DNA of 64,000 nt from Vreelandella andesensis (GCF_003989795.1 NZ_RZHG01000028.1:165460-229459); one strand, 5' to 3'; shown: positions 36,689-46,414, counted from the first letter of the stretch. Notes: generated from the letters alone by a model not told the origin. Translations and numbers: made by a program.

Positions 36689-38269
36689 ATGGCTGATAGC
36701 ACTGCTACCCCCGTCCGTCGCGCCCTTTTGAGCGTATCCGATAAAACCGGCATTGTTGAATTCGCCCGTGGTTTAAGCGAGCACGGCGTAGAACTTCTTT
36801 CGACTGGTGGAACTTTTCGACTACTTCAGGAAAATGCCATTCCCGTCAAAGAAGTCTCCGAGCACACAGGGTTTCCCGAAATCATGGATGGTCGTGTGAA
36901 AACACTGCACCCCAAAATCCATGGCGGAATACTAGCGCGCCGTGGTCAAGATGATGCCGTAATGGCAGAGAATGACATCACCCCTATCGATATGGTGGTC
37001 GTTAATCTTTATCCATTTGCCGCTACTATTGCCAACCCAGACTGCACACTCGAAGATGCCATCGAAAATATCGATATTGGTGGACCAACGATGGTACGTG
37101 CATGCGCGAAAAACCATGCTTATACCACCATCGTGGTAAATGCAGATGACTATGCTCGGGTACTGGGGGAGCTTGCTGCCCAAGATGGTCTGGTGAGTGC
37201 AACCACCCGCTTTGATCTTGCCGTGAAAGCGTTTGAACACACTGCTGGTTATGACGGTGCCATTGCCGATTACCTTGGCCGAAAGGTCACTAGCGACAGC
37301 TCAACGTTTGCCCGCACCTTTAATCTGCAACTAGATAAAAAGCAGGACATGCGTTATGGCGAAAATCCGCATCAGCAAGCAGCGTTTTATGTAGATCCGC
37401 TAGCAAGCGAGCCAAGTGTTGCCACCGCAAAAACCCTGCAAGGCAAACCACTGTCTTTCAATAATGTGGCTGATACAGATGCAGCGTTTGAGTGCGTTAA
37501 AGCGTTTGAAGAAACGGCTTGCGTGATCGTAAAACACGCTAATCCTTGCGGTGTGGCAATAGGCGCTACCGCACTTGAGGCTTACGACAAAGCCTTTGCT
37601 ACTGACCCGACCAGTGCTTTTGGCGGCATTATTGCGTTTAACGTAGCATTAGATGCTGAAACTGCTCGGGCAATTATCGATCGCCAGTTTGTTGAAGTTA
37701 TTATCGCTCCGGGTGTTAGTAATGAAGCAGCTGCCATCGTGGCAGAAAAGCAGAATGTTCGCTTACTTGATGTTAGTGCACACTGGCCTGGCGAAGCACA
37801 GCCAGCGTTTGACTTCAAACGTGTTAACGGCGGGCTTTTGGTACAAGAACGCGATCAAGGCATGGTAACTCGCGAAGCGCTGACCGTCGTTAGCGAACGT
37901 ACACCGTCAGAACAAGAACTTCGCGACTTGGGCTTTGCTTGGCGAGTTGCTAAATTCGTCAAGTCGAACGCGATTGTGTATGCCAAAGAAGGACAAACAA
38001 TTGGTGTAGGTGCAGGCCAAATGAGCCGCGTTTACTCAGCGAAAATTGCAGGTATTAAAGCGGCTGATGAAGGTTTTTCGGTACCTGGCTCAGTGATGGC
38101 ATCAGATGCATTCTTCCCGTTCCGCGATGGCATTGATGCTGCTGCAGCCGCAGGCATTACCGCTGTTATTCAGCCTGGCGGTTCCATGCGTGACCAAGAA
38201 GTGATTGATGCTGCTAACGAAGCGGGCATTGCTATGGTGTTTACTGGCATGCGCCATTTCCGCCATTAA
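36689..38269 (+). CDS. purH: Bifunctional AICAR transformylase / IMP cyclohydrolase
   Basis: Last two steps of IMP synthesis. The 526-aa protein begins [19 protein letters not shown] and has the N-terminal IMP cyclohydrolase (about 1-200, with [14 protein letters not shown] and VVNLYPF) and the C-terminal transformylase (KHANPCGVA with the catalytic K-H pair, FRDGIDAAA and the QPGGSMRD end). The frame is open 54 bases further upstream but passes into the fis terminator; the ATG at 36689 fits the family. The usual partner purD is not downstream here. Confidence 0.97.
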   Translation: MADSTATPVRRALLSVSDKTGIVEFARGLSEHGVELLSTGGTFRLLQENAIPVKEVSEHTGFPEIMDGRVKTLHPKIHGGILARRGQDDAVMAENDITPIDMVVVNLYPFAATIANPDCTLEDAIENIDIGGPTMVRACAKNHAYTTIVVNADDYARVLGELAAQDGLVSATTRFDLAVKAFEHTAGYDGAIADYLGRKVTSDSSTFARTFNLQLDKKQDMRYGENPHQQAAFYVDPLASEPSVATAKTLQGKPLSFNNVADTDAAFECVKAFEETACVIVKHANPCGVAIGATALEAYDKAFATDPTSAFGGIIAFNVALDAETARAIIDRQFVEVIIAPGVSNEAAAIVAEKQNVRLLDVSAHWPGEAQPAFDFKRVNGGLLVQERDQGMVTREALTVVSERTPSEQELRDLGFAWRVAKFVKSNAIVYAKEGQTIGVGAGQMSRVYSAKIAGIKAADEGFSVPGSVMASDAFFPFRDGIDAAAAAGITAVIQPGGSMRDQEVIDAANEAGIAMVFTGMRHFRH

Positions 38270-38306
38270 TCGTATCACCAGCCGAAAATGACGCAATAAC
38301 TGCAAA

Positions 38307-38350
38307 ACTGGGTAGTGATATAAATTTTACTGGGTAGTGGTATAAATTTT
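38307..38350. repeat. 22-bp tandem direct repeat (two copies)
   Basis: 38307-38328 and 38329-38350 are identical except for one base (A or G at position 12). The unit begins ACTGGGTAGT and ends ATAAATTTT. It lies 38 bases past purH. Confidence 0.85.
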
Positions 38351-38380
38351 TTAGCTATATAAACGGAGTCGCTACATCAA

Positions 38381-38420
38381 CAGGCCCCCACCGGAGAAAT
38401 CCAGTGGGGGCCTGCTTGTT
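38381..38420 (+). terminator. Rho-independent terminator of purH
   Basis: CAGGCCCCCAC (38381-38391) and GTGGGGGCCTG (38404-38414) form a perfect 11-bp stem over a 12-base loop, followed by CTTGTT. Confidence 0.75.
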
Positions 38421-38427
38421 AGTCATA

Positions 38428-38502
38428 CTGTTTATAAAAGCTCAGTTTATAAAAGCTCAGTTTATAAAAGTTCGGTTTATAGAAATTCAGTTTCTAAAAA
38501 AT
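38428..38502. repeat. Five degenerate 15-bp tandem repeats
   Basis: Units of 15 bp: 38428-38442, 38443-38457, 38458-38472, 38473-38487 and 38488-38502. The clearest copy is CAGTTTATAAAAGCT; later copies drift (CGGTTTATAGAAATT, CAGTTTCTAAAAAAT). They lie between the purH terminator and the gabD stop. Confidence 0.85.
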
Positions 38503-38533
38503 CCTGATTCTAGAACGTAGATTTTGCCTGGGT

Positions 38534-39991
38534 TTAACCCAAATCAATACACAGATATTTTGTCTCAAGGTACTCTTCTAAACCTTGATGCCCGCCTTCT
38601 CGCCCAAGCCCAGACGCTTTTACGCCACCAAAAGGCGCGGCGGCATTAGAAATAATGCCTGTATTAATCCCCACCATGCCGTACTCAAGTGCATCAGCGA
38701 CACGCCAAACGCGACCCAGGTCTCGTGAATAGAAGTAAGAAGCTAAGCCATACTCTGTATCGTTAGCCATTTCGATAGCAGTTTCTTCTTCATCAAAGGG
38801 GAATACCGCTGCCAAGGGGCCAAACGTTTCTTCATGAGCTACTTTCATTTTATCCGTTGCGAAGCTAATCAACGTGGGAGTAAAGAAGTTACCGCCCAAC
38901 GGATGCGGATGGCCGCCTAACAACAGCTCAGCCCCATTATCTACCGCATCTTGCACATGCTCGCTCACCTTTTTGACCGCATCCCCGTCAATCAACGGCC
39001 CAATGTTAATGTTGGGCTCAGTGCCATTCCCTACATGCAGTTCACTGTGCATGGCAACCGCCAATTTTTCACAGAAAGCATTAATAACACTGGACTGAAC
39101 CAAGAATCGATTAGTGCAGACACATGTCTGGCCCGCATTACGAAACTTAGCTGCCATGGCACCTTCTACGGCGGCATCAAGGTCTGCATCTTCAAAAACG
39201 ATAAAGGGCGCATTACCCCCCAGTTCAAGAGATATCTTTTGTATATGCTCAGCTGCCTGAGCCATGAGCTTGCGTCCAACTTCCGTAGAGCCCGTAAACG
39301 TAATTTTACGCACTTTTGGAGACTGAGTAAGCGCCTTGGCAATATCAGCTGCACTGCCAGGCACTACATTGAAGACCCCACGGGGGATGCCTGCTCTCTC
39401 TGCCAACATAGCAAGCGCCGTTGCAGAAAATGGCGTTTGGCTCGCAGGTTTAACAACAATCGTACAGCCTGCCGCTAATGCCGCTCCTGCTTTACGGGTG
39501 ATCATAGCAGCGGGGAAATTCCAAGGCGTAATAGCGCCCACAACACCAACAGGCTGCTTTGTCACCACAATACGTTGGTTCGGTTTGGCGGCAGGAATCG
39601 TCTCGCCGTAGACACGGCGTGCCTCTTCTGCAAACCAACGTAGAAAACTAGCGGCATAGACGATTTCACCCTCAGCCTCTTTAACCGGCTTACCCTGCTC
39701 GTAAGTCATAAGCAAGGCAAGATCATGTTTGTGCTCGAGCATGAGATCATGCCACTTCAACAGCAGATCAGCTCGCTCTTGAGCGGTAAGAGCACGCCAA
39801 GCGGGTAATGCAGCATCGGCCGCATCAATAGCGCGCTCAGTCTCGACTTTGCCTAGTCGAGGCATGTCCCCAACGGGCTCACCCGTCGCAGGGTTTAAAA
39901 CATTAATTTGCTCACCGCTATCGGCGGCTACCCAGCTACCATCGATGTAAGCAAACGGGCAATACAGCTGTGTTTCTTTCAGCGCTTCCAT
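38534..39991 (-). CDS. gabD: NAD(P)-dependent succinate-semialdehyde dehydrogenase family protein
   Basis: Aldehyde dehydrogenase of the GabD group, oxidising succinate semialdehyde to succinate in GABA breakdown. The 485-aa protein has TPWNFPAAMITRK, the nucleotide motif FTGSTEVG, catalytic E256 (SLELGG) and C290 (GQTCVC, with C292 next to it). The ATG at 39991 has AGGAG 7 bases upstream; the extra 10 codons upstream are not needed. The best E. coli match by motif order is GabD (482 aa), but glutarate semialdehyde is an alternative substrate. No gabT is adjacent. Confidence 0.88.
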   Translation of the reverse strand: MEALKETQLYCPFAYIDGSWVAADSGEQINVLNPATGEPVGDMPRLGKVETERAIDAADAALPAWRALTAQERADLLLKWHDLMLEHKHDLALLMTYEQGKPVKEAEGEIVYAASFLRWFAEEARRVYGETIPAAKPNQRIVVTKQPVGVVGAITPWNFPAAMITRKAGAALAAGCTIVVKPASQTPFSATALAMLAERAGIPRGVFNVVPGSAADIAKALTQSPKVRKITFTGSTEVGRKLMAQAAEHIQKISLELGGNAPFIVFEDADLDAAVEGAMAAKFRNAGQTCVCTNRFLVQSSVINAFCEKLAVAMHSELHVGNGTEPNINIGPLIDGDAVKKVSEHVQDAVDNGAELLLGGHPHPLGGNFFTPTLISFATDKMKVAHEETFGPLAAVFPFDEEETAIEMANDTEYGLASYFYSRDLGRVWRVADALEYGMVGINTGIISNAAAPFGGVKASGLGREGGHQGLEEYLETKYLCIDLG

Positions 39992-40109
39992 GACAAACTC
40001 CTGACCAAATAGTGGTCTCACGGGCTCATTGACCTGTTCATGCTAAGACGAAACCGCGCATTTAACCAAATCTTTAAAATGAAACCTGCCGAAAGCGCTT
40101 CGTTACATA

Positions 40110-40661
40110 TCAATTGATAAGCATTAGGAACTCTTGACGAGTTGCCTGATTACTGCGAAATCCGCCCAACATCACCGAAGACGTCATGCTTGAATTTTGC
40201 TTTTCAACACCGCGCATCATCATACACAGGTGACGTGCCTCAATGACGACAGCGACGCCTCTTGATTGCGTAACTTCCTGCACAGCTTCGGCAATTTCAC
40301 GTGTTAAGTTCTCTTGAATTTGCATACGTCTCGCATACATATCAACAATCCGCGCAAACTTCGACAACCCTAGTACTTTACCATTAGGAAGATAGGCGAT
40401 ATGGCATTTACCAATGAACGGCAGCAGATGGTGCTCGCACATTGAGTAAAGCTCTATATCTTTTATAAGCACCATTTCATCTGTTTGTGACTCAAATACC
40501 GCACCATTAACTATCTCTTCAAGTGACTGCCGATAACCAGCATTCAGGAACTGCATTGCTTTTGCGGCTCTTTTAGGTGTATCACGCAGCCCCTCCCGAT
40601 CAGGATCTTCGCCAATTGCCGAGATAATATGGCGATAGTGTTGAGCAATGTCGTCGGTCAT
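40110..40661 (-). CDS. folE: GTP cyclohydrolase I
   Basis: First enzyme of tetrahydrofolate synthesis (and of queuosine precursor supply), making dihydroneopterin triphosphate from GTP. The 183-aa protein has the zinc ligands C75, H78 ([10 protein letters not shown]) and C146 ([11 protein letters not shown]), plus GLRDTPKR and the signature [13 protein letters not shown]. The ATG at 40661 has GAGG 6 bases upstream; an in-frame TTG 15 bases earlier is less likely. Monocistronic. Confidence 0.95.
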   Translation of the reverse strand: MTDDIAQHYRHIISAIGEDPDREGLRDTPKRAAKAMQFLNAGYRQSLEEIVNGAVFESQTDEMVLIKDIELYSMCEHHLLPFIGKCHIAYLPNGKVLGLSKFARIVDMYARRMQIQENLTREIAEAVQEVTQSRGVAVVIEARHLCMMMRGVEKQNSSMTSSVMLGGFRSNQATRQEFLMLIN

Positions 40662-40883
40662 TTGAAGCCTCGTCAAAACTGTACGTACTGCGATTAAGTA
40701 AACGCCTGAAATTTAAGAACGTTTTGTCAACAGCAAAATATTGATACTCGTCAATAGCTGGAATTACGAACCAACCATGTACAAAAAATATACTCGAAAC
40801 AACTTTTGCACAATAAAAAATCGTGGATTACTACTATTTTAACGCACCTACCTCTGCTGTGGCAGAGTGCCGCGCACCCCCCT

Positions 40884-40913
40884 TTGAGACTATTTAAGCT
40901 GTGCTATTATAGA
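40884..40913 (+). promoter_or_regulatory. Possible sigma-70 promoter before the exported 197-aa protein
   Basis: TTGAGA at 40884-40889 with a TATTATAGA stretch at 40905-40913 (15-18 base spacing depending on register), about 45 bases before the start codon. Confidence 0.45.
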
Positions 40914-40957
40914 GCGAATACTTAGCTTAATTCGTCGCGCTCATCTGAGAGTTCCTT

Positions 40958-41551
40958 ATGCCATTCAAACCTGTATCGTTTTTCTTAACCGCCCTAATCG
41001 GAACTGCGTTGGCAACACCCTTGTTAGCCGCCGAACAAGCATTAACGCTTCCCAAGGGAGCCAGCGTCGGTGTCGAGGTCATCGAAAAGCTTGCTTTTAC
41101 TGGCAGCCAAGCACGTCATGAAGGCATCCTGCTTCATCCTACTCAAACTGACAGCGCCTCCCATGAGCTACCTGAATATTGTGTCTTAGTTGCTAACGCG
41201 CAACTTACCAACGGTCGTATACGCATCACGACTCAAGACGCGACCTGCATTGAGACACACGATACAGAAAGCGCCATTTTTACCGGCGAATTTAGTGCAG
41301 GCGCATATGCAACAGATGGTCAGTACGGCCTTGCCTGCGATGAGTCGAATTGCAGCTTATCGCCAGGTCAAGCATTCGTAGTTACCCTGGATAAAAATGT
41401 CGACATTAACGCTCAAGACAACCCTTCAGCAGAAATTAATGCTGCTCGACGACAAGCTGATGGGGACGGCGTTGCCAACCCAATTCCATCAGATCGGCCT
41501 GACCCCGATGAGAGTGCTGAAAACCCACGCTCCATCAATCAACCAGAATAA
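40958..41551 (+). CDS. Uncharacterised exported protein (197 aa)
   Basis: No family recognised. The N-terminus is a signal peptide (KPVSFFLTALIGTALATPLLAAEQ, cut probably near residue 25). The mature part has four cysteines (in EYCVLV, ATCIET, LACDES and NCSL) that could form two disulfides in the periplasm, a beta-rich composition, and an acidic, proline-rich unstructured tail from about residue 160 (NPIPSDRPDPDESAENP). AGAGTTCC precedes the ATG. Convergent with srkA. Confidence 0.75.
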   Translation: MPFKPVSFFLTALIGTALATPLLAAEQALTLPKGASVGVEVIEKLAFTGSQARHEGILLHPTQTDSASHELPEYCVLVANAQLTNGRIRITTQDATCIETHDTESAIFTGEFSAGAYATDGQYGLACDESNCSLSPGQAFVVTLDKNVDINAQDNPSAEINAARRQADGDGVANPIPSDRPDPDESAENPRSINQPE

Positions 41552-41600
41552 AGCCAGTTATTAATTGACTACGGGGCCAAAAATTGGCTTGTACAAGTAG

Positions 41601-42575
41601 TCACGCTAGCCAAATAGGTTTTCCAAGCTGTAACAATTGCTGCTCAAGCTGGCGGATGTGCTGATCCCAATAACCGCTTTCCGCCAGCCATGGAAACGCA
41701 CGCGGAAAGGCGGGATCATCCCAGCGAGAGACAAGCCATGCCGTGTATCGAATAAGACGATAAGCACGCAATGGTTCGATTAACGAAAGCTGATCGTGGG
41801 GAAATGCTTTCGCCTCTTCATATCCTTCCATAATTTCAATTAGCTGTGCTTGACAACTTGATGGGTCATCAGCGGGTAATAGCATCCATATATCTTGAAT
41901 AGCGGGCGCCATAAGGCAATCGTCAAAGTCCACCAAGGTAAATGATTCATCTCTTCCCAACACATTACCTAAATGACAATCCCCATGCGTTCGAATCATT
42001 TGGTCGCGCGTGATGGGATGTTTCTCGAGATGGCAAAGAATTTTCTGCACAACATTGTGATAAGCACGTTGCTGATGCTTGCTTAGCCTCTTACTCTCGA
42101 TTACACGTGTCTCTGCATCATGAATATCGTGCTGCCACTCTAATGTTGGTCGGTACTGAAACGCCTGCCGAGATGACACTGCGTGCAACTGACCTAACAC
42201 ACTACCTAACGCAAATAGATGTGAGGGATTGTCTAATTCAGGCGCTTGTCCACTGCACTGCGGGAAAATCGTGAACCGAAATTGCTGGTACGTATGCAGC
42301 GATTTGCCATGCTGATTTCGCCAGGGGGCTGCTACGGGCACACCCGCGGCAGCCAGCTCTTGAAGAAAATCGTGCTCTTCCTGAATAACCTCATCAGACC
42401 AACGCCCAGGGCGATAAAACTTCACCACCCAGCGCTTACCGTCATCGTCGCGAAACATCAGCACTCTATTTTCATAGCTATTAAGTGCAAACGGCTCGCC
42501 AGCCGGCCAAATCCCTACAGACTCCGCAGCAGACATCACTGCGTCCGGAGAGAGCGTGCTAAACGGGTGTGACAT
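41601..42575 (-). CDS. srkA: Stress response kinase A (YihE family)
   Basis: A Ser/Thr kinase of the aminoglycoside-phosphotransferase fold that protects E. coli against stress-induced death through the Cpx pathway. The 324-aa protein has ATP-binding ENRVLMFRDDDGKRWVVKFYRP, the catalytic loop RTHGDCHLGNVL (with D and N) and the metal site LVDFDDC. The length matches YihE (328 aa). AGGAG lies 7 bases before the ATG. comF follows 33 bases upstream on the same strand, so they may be cotranscribed. Confidence 0.9.
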   Translation of the reverse strand: MSHPFSTLSPDAVMSAAESVGIWPAGEPFALNSYENRVLMFRDDDGKRWVVKFYRPGRWSDEVIQEEHDFLQELAAAGVPVAAPWRNQHGKSLHTYQQFRFTIFPQCSGQAPELDNPSHLFALGSVLGQLHAVSSRQAFQYRPTLEWQHDIHDAETRVIESKRLSKHQQRAYHNVVQKILCHLEKHPITRDQMIRTHGDCHLGNVLGRDESFTLVDFDDCLMAPAIQDIWMLLPADDPSSCQAQLIEIMEGYEEAKAFPHDQLSLIEPLRAYRLIRYTAWLVSRWDDPAFPRAFPWLAESGYWDQHIRQLEQQLLQLGKPIWLA

Positions 42576-42608
42576 ATAGCGCTCCTGTGCAGTTAAACTT
42601 TAATTCTA

Positions 42609-43349
42609 TCAATTATGCACCAGGGGTGTTCGAGCAACTGTCCAAACATCGACACGTTTAGCACCCGCACTGAGCGCTTCTTCAGCGAGCGCTTGGCACG
42701 TCGCTCCAGTAGTAACAACATCATCAATAATCGTAAGGTGAGATGGGAGTGGCCCCTTATCAATACAAAAGGCGCCGACTAGGTTTTTCGCCCGCTCTTT
42801 TCTATTTAACGTACGCTGAGAAGGCAGTCGCTTGATGCATTCTGCCCTGATAACAGGCAATTTGACCCGTTTGCCTAGCTGCTCAGCCAGCCACTGAGAC
42901 TGATTAAAACCACGCTGACGAGCCCGGGCAATGTGCATAGGCACAGGCAAAAGACCCTCTCCTAGAAAACTGGGGGCTTTAGCCATCATCAGCTCTACCA
43001 ACAACATACCCGCACGGGGTGATGCATTAAATTTGAAATCATGAATGAGTTCTCGTATGGGTCCATCAAATAAAAGCTCCGCCGTCGCGGCGGTAAACGC
43101 TGGCGGCTGCTCCTGGCAGTGGCCACAAACTCGCTGAGAGGGATCTGTGTCCGCATTGAATGCCACGCTCACGCTATCCAGAGGCTCTTTACACTGCCAA
43201 CACCCATTGTTGTTCCACGGCAACTGATCAAAACATTCCTGGCACCAACCGCTACTAGTCTGTCTGGAAGAAAGGCAAAACCCGCAATAGCCTGGCAGCG
43301 CCTTTTTGACCCAGGTACTTGAAGAATGTATTAACCTCGTCAGAATCAT
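42609..43349 (-). CDS. comF: ComF family protein (phosphoribosyltransferase fold)
   Basis: ComF/GntX-type protein linked to DNA uptake or carbon use in other bacteria. The 246-aa protein has an N-terminal double zinc-finger-like region (CGFC, CQEC, CWQC, CGHC) and a C-terminal phosphoribosyltransferase domain with the PRPP loop IIDDVVTTGAT. The frame is open 192 bases further upstream, but that stretch runs antisense through the tRNA-Leu gene; the ATG at 43349 with GGAGAAGG upstream is the start. Confidence 0.88.
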   Translation of the reverse strand: MILTRLIHSSSTWVKKALPGYCGFCLSSRQTSSGWCQECFDQLPWNNNGCWQCKEPLDSVSVAFNADTDPSQRVCGHCQEQPPAFTAATAELLFDGPIRELIHDFKFNASPRAGMLLVELMMAKAPSFLGEGLLPVPMHIARARQRGFNQSQWLAEQLGKRVKLPVIRAECIKRLPSQRTLNRKERAKNLVGAFCIDKGPLPSHLTIIDDVVTTGATCQALAEEALSAGAKRVDVWTVARTPLVHN

Positions 43350-43392
43350 GCCTTCTCCAGACTGGCTTATTAATAATTTTAATGGCACGGCG

Positions 43393-43420
43393 TTGACATC
43401 CATACGAATGCTGTTAATAT
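43393..43420 (+). promoter_or_regulatory. Sigma-70 promoter of the tRNA-Leu gene
   Basis: A perfect -35 TTGACA (43393-43398) and -10 TAATAT (43415-43420) with a 16-base spacer. The tRNA starts 15 bases past the -10. It lies between the tRNA and the divergent comF start. Confidence 0.8.
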
Positions 43421-43434
43421 ACGCCACGTCTTCA

Positions 43435-43519
43435 GCGGATGTGGTGGAATTGGTAGACACGCTAGATTTAGGTTCTAGTGCCGTAAGGTGTGGGAGTTCG
43501 AGTCTCCCCATCCGCACCA
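43435..43519 (+). tRNA. tRNA-Leu (anticodon UAG)
   Basis: An 85-base cloverleaf. The acceptor stem is GCGGATG with CATCCGC and the CCA end is encoded (43517-43519). The anticodon stem CTAGA/TCTAG encloses the loop TTTAGGT, giving anticodon UAG, which reads CUA and other CUN codons. A long variable arm (TGCCGTAAGGTGT) and the TTCGAGT T-loop fit a class II leucine tRNA. A promoter sits just upstream and a terminator just downstream, so it is a single-gene unit. Confidence 0.97.
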
Positions 43520-43542
43520 ATTTAAAGGTGTTAGCCTTCAAG

Positions 43543-43577
43543 AAATTCGGTAGCTTAATGCTAACCGAATTTTTTTG
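43543..43577 (+). terminator. Terminator of tRNA-Leu
   Basis: AATTCGGT-AGC and GCTAACCGAATT form a stem of 11 pairs with one bulged base, 5-base loop TTAAT, followed by TTTTTTGTTTTT. Confidence 0.8.
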
Positions 43578-43740
43578 TTTTTATCTTCCCATTTTATCTC
43601 TAACTAGCTGACTTCATCTTATTTTTGGGCTACGTTAGCGGCTACCAATTTTGTCGCGACGGTTTGAAAGATACGTTGACGTTATTACTTGATTGGCGCA
43701 TCGCATTGCTCTCAGCTAACCCCCTTCCAGGAATTCTACG

Positions 43741-44733
43741 ATGAAACCAGCGCTCGCTGTCGCTTGTCTTGGCGTATTTTGTGCATTGTCACCTCACGTT
43801 TTTGCAGTTGAGGAAGATAGCGACTTACCCGAGTGGGCTGAAGCACGTGTTGAGCCATTTCGAGCACGTATTGGCAATTGGGTAGACAGCACATCAAGAA
43901 ATATTGACTCTTTTTTTGGTGGCGACCAATCATCTTCTGCCGATAACAGATCTTATCTTCGCCTAGGCCAAGAAATTGACTGGATGGAAGGTGAAGGGAC
44001 AAAAGGCGATATTAGCGTGCGCTATCGTATTGATCTTCCTACCACAGAAGACCGCCTTCGCCTGATAATAGAGAGTGACCCAGAAGAATCACAAGGCACG
44101 CTAGCTGAACAGGGTTCTGGGCGACTCTACAATGACCAACGCGATCGTCGAACGTCAACGTTCGGTCTTGATTGGTTAGAAAGCAGAGACAAACGTGAGA
44201 ATTGGAGTAATCGCTTTGGCGCTGGCGTTCGTCTACGCCTCCCTCTTGACCCTTACGTACGCTTTACCAGCGAGCGCCTGTGGGATTTCAAGGATAGTCT
44301 TTGGCAGCTAGAATCATTCAATCGACTTTCCTGGTTTAACAATGCAGGTTATTCAGCGCGCACCGAGTGGGATTTTGGCCGACCACTATCCACCAATCGC
44401 CACCTGAGATTTATTACCAATGTGCAGTGGCGTGAGGAGGAAGATACGCTTGAATACAGTGAAGTAGTGCAGTTAAACCAACGCCTGAACCGCCGCAGCG
44501 CGCTACGCTACTCAGCTATTGCTATTGGTGAAAGCCTGTCTAACCCGCGAATGACAAACTACTACTTGCAAACCCGCTACCGCAGGGACATCCACAAGGG
44601 AATACTGTTTGCAGATGTCATTCCAGAGCTACGCTTTCAGCGCGAGGTTAGCTACGACCCACGCTGGGCGATGACGTTGCGAGTAGAAATGTACTTCCAA
44701 CGCGAGCTTCAGCGAGATTACTTTCACTTCTAG
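43741..44733 (+). CDS. Uncharacterised exported protein, probable outer-membrane beta-barrel (330 aa)
   Basis: No named family recognised. A signal peptide (KPALAVACLGVFCALSPHVFA, cut after about residue 22) is followed by a short helical region and then by many short amphipathic strands rich in R, W, Y and acidic residues (YLRLGQEIDW, ISVRYRIDL, RLRLIIESD, VRLRLPLDPYVRF). The protein ends in Phe (RDYFHF), as do many outer-membrane barrels recognised by the BAM complex. AGGAATTC precedes the ATG. The pattern suggests roughly 12 strands, but this is not a firm count. Confidence 0.7.
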   Translation: MKPALAVACLGVFCALSPHVFAVEEDSDLPEWAEARVEPFRARIGNWVDSTSRNIDSFFGGDQSSSADNRSYLRLGQEIDWMEGEGTKGDISVRYRIDLPTTEDRLRLIIESDPEESQGTLAEQGSGRLYNDQRDRRTSTFGLDWLESRDKRENWSNRFGAGVRLRLPLDPYVRFTSERLWDFKDSLWQLESFNRLSWFNNAGYSARTEWDFGRPLSTNRHLRFITNVQWREEEDTLEYSEVVQLNQRLNRRSALRYSAIAIGESLSNPRMTNYYLQTRYRRDIHKGILFADVIPELRFQREVSYDPRWAMTLRVEMYFQRELQRDYFHF

Positions 44734-44838
44734 CGAATAGCTGACGAATAGCTGCTTGCGTTTGTCACATTAATGAGCATCAGCAGCGTCGCCAACGGCC
44801 ATTAACTGATAGCAACCGCTAGCAATAACGATCAGTGG

Positions 44839-45600
44839 TTAAATCCGTAGTCCACCGTCACACTCGATAATGCGCGCGGTAAAGTAATCGTTTTCAAAAA
44901 TGAAGGCGACGCTTTTCGCGATGTCATCAGGGTTACCCAACCGTTTAAGAGGAACACTGGAAGCGATTCTCTCGAGCATATCCGGGCGCATGGAGGCAGT
45001 CATTTCAGTCTCAATAAACCCTGGCGCTACAGTTCCAGTACGAATACCGTATCGGGCAAGTTCTTTGCCCCAAGTAACCGTCAACGCATGCACACCAGCT
45101 TTAGCAGCTGCATAATTGCTCTGCCCCATATTACCCGCACGGGAAATACTTGAAATATTGACAATAACACCTTGATGACCAGCTTCGATCATTTGCGTTG
45201 CTGCTTCTCGTCCGCAAAGAAATACGCCTGTTAAATTAACATCAAGCACTTTCTGCCAAGCAGACAGCGACATGCGCTTTTCAACCACACCTTCTTTAGC
45301 TTTAATGAGAAGACCGTCGTCAGTGATACCTGCATTATTAATACAACCGCCCACGGGACCCATGCGGTTCGCAATGTCAGCAAATGCCTGCTGCACCGAC
45401 TGCTCATCTGCCACATTGGTCACAAAAGCGTTCGCTTGAACATCTTGAGCCGCTAACGCTGATACAGCATCATCCAATGCTTCTGCACTCATATCCAAAA
45501 GCGCCAGCCGAGCGCCTTGCTTGCCTAAACGCTCTGCCATGGCAAAACCAAGGCCTCGGGCACCACCAGTAATCGCAATCACTTTATTTGTCAGGTTCAT
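44839..45600 (-). CDS. Short-chain dehydrogenase/reductase, FabG-like
   Basis: A 253-aa NAD(P)-dependent oxidoreductase. The cofactor loop is TGGARGLG at about 11-18, NNAG is at 88-91 and the catalytic residues are S150/S151, Y163 and K167 (SNYAAAKAG). The motifs resemble 3-oxoacyl-ACP/CoA reductases, but the chain also suits hydroxy-acid or sugar dehydrogenases, so the substrate is left open. The ATG at 45600 follows AAGGAGAAACAA. It is a single-gene unit divergent from fxsA. Confidence 0.88.
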   Translation of the reverse strand: MNLTNKVIAITGGARGLGFAMAERLGKQGARLALLDMSAEALDDAVSALAAQDVQANAFVTNVADEQSVQQAFADIANRMGPVGGCINNAGITDDGLLIKAKEGVVEKRMSLSAWQKVLDVNLTGVFLCGREAATQMIEAGHQGVIVNISSISRAGNMGQSNYAAAKAGVHALTVTWGKELARYGIRTGTVAPGFIETEMTASMRPDMLERIASSVPLKRLGNPDDIAKSVAFIFENDYFTARIIECDGGLRI

Positions 45601-45814
45601 TTGTTTCTCCTTAGGCCGATACTTAGTAAATTGCTTGCTAAGCATTGCCAACATCGGCTTATGAAATGCCACTATTGTGCATTGCAGCATAGAAGTTATT
45701 TAGCGAAATATCGAGCGTTAGAATGCACACGAGGGCAACTAGCCGATTGTTGGCTGCTTGTTTTCGTGAATTCCGTCACCATATTAACAAATTACGTTTG
45801 TTGTGGAGTTTGTC

Positions 45815-46285
45815 ATGCCCATCCTTATTTTTATATCGCTGTTTACGTTAGTTGATTTTGTTCTACTGTTTTCAATCGGTAGCCAAATCGGTTTATTGAC
45901 TACCCTGCTACTGGTACTGGTCACTGGTTTTATTGGGCTACACCTAATTCGCAAAGAAGGTGTTTCTACTTTGGCGCGCGCGCGCCAGCGCATGCAAGCG
46001 GGCGAAATTCCTTCTCAAGAACTATTTACCGGGGCCGCGCTGATTTTCGGTGGTGCCCTACTCTTGGCCCCCGGCTTTCTTTCCGACGCGCTCGGCATTG
46101 CCTGCCTATTGCCTAATGCTCGCCAGTTAATGTTTAAAGCCCTGGCTTGGTTGGGCTTAAAAAACGTGTCAGGCCAACAACAGCAGACACGTTATCAGCA
46201 GGACGAATCATCACGTTCAAATGGTCATGAAGGGCCAATCGAGGGTGAATTCATTAGCCGAGATGAAACGGCAAGGCGCCGCTAA
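45815..46285 (+). CDS. fxsA: FxsA family membrane protein
   Basis: A 156-aa inner-membrane protein with three to four hydrophobic segments in the first 110 residues and a polar, glutamine-rich cytoplasmic tail. It starts MPILIFISLFTLVDFVLLF and contains the conserved LAPGFLSDALG segment. In E. coli FxsA overexpression relieves exclusion of phage T7 by F plasmids; its normal role is unclear. The ATG at 45815 is chosen over an in-frame GTG because GGAG lies 7 bases before it. It is directly upstream of groES, as in E. coli. Confidence 0.9.
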   Translation: MPILIFISLFTLVDFVLLFSIGSQIGLLTTLLLVLVTGFIGLHLIRKEGVSTLARARQRMQAGEIPSQELFTGAALIFGGALLLAPGFLSDALGIACLLPNARQLMFKALAWLGLKNVSGQQQQTRYQQDESSRSNGHEGPIEGEFISRDETARRR

Positions 46286-46336
46286 AGGCATATCGAACAA
46301 AAATGAGGAAAAACCACATTTTTTTATTGCCTGCCC

Positions 46337-46364
46337 CTTGAAAGACCATCAGTAGCCCCCATTT
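46337..46364 (+). promoter_or_regulatory. Sigma-32 heat-shock promoter of groESL
   Basis: The -35 CTTGAAA (46337-46343) and -10 CCCCATTT (46357-46364) match the sigma-32 consensus with a 13-base spacer. It lies about 150 bases before groES. Confidence 0.9.
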
Positions 46365-46414
46365 TTTGGACAGCACACAAGTTCGGTGGATGCGTTAGCG
46401 TTCGCCATTAACAT

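Noticed and set aside
43350..43541. Longer N-terminus for comF
   Set aside because: It would read antisense through the tRNA-Leu gene; the ATG at 43349 has a good ribosome site and fits the family.
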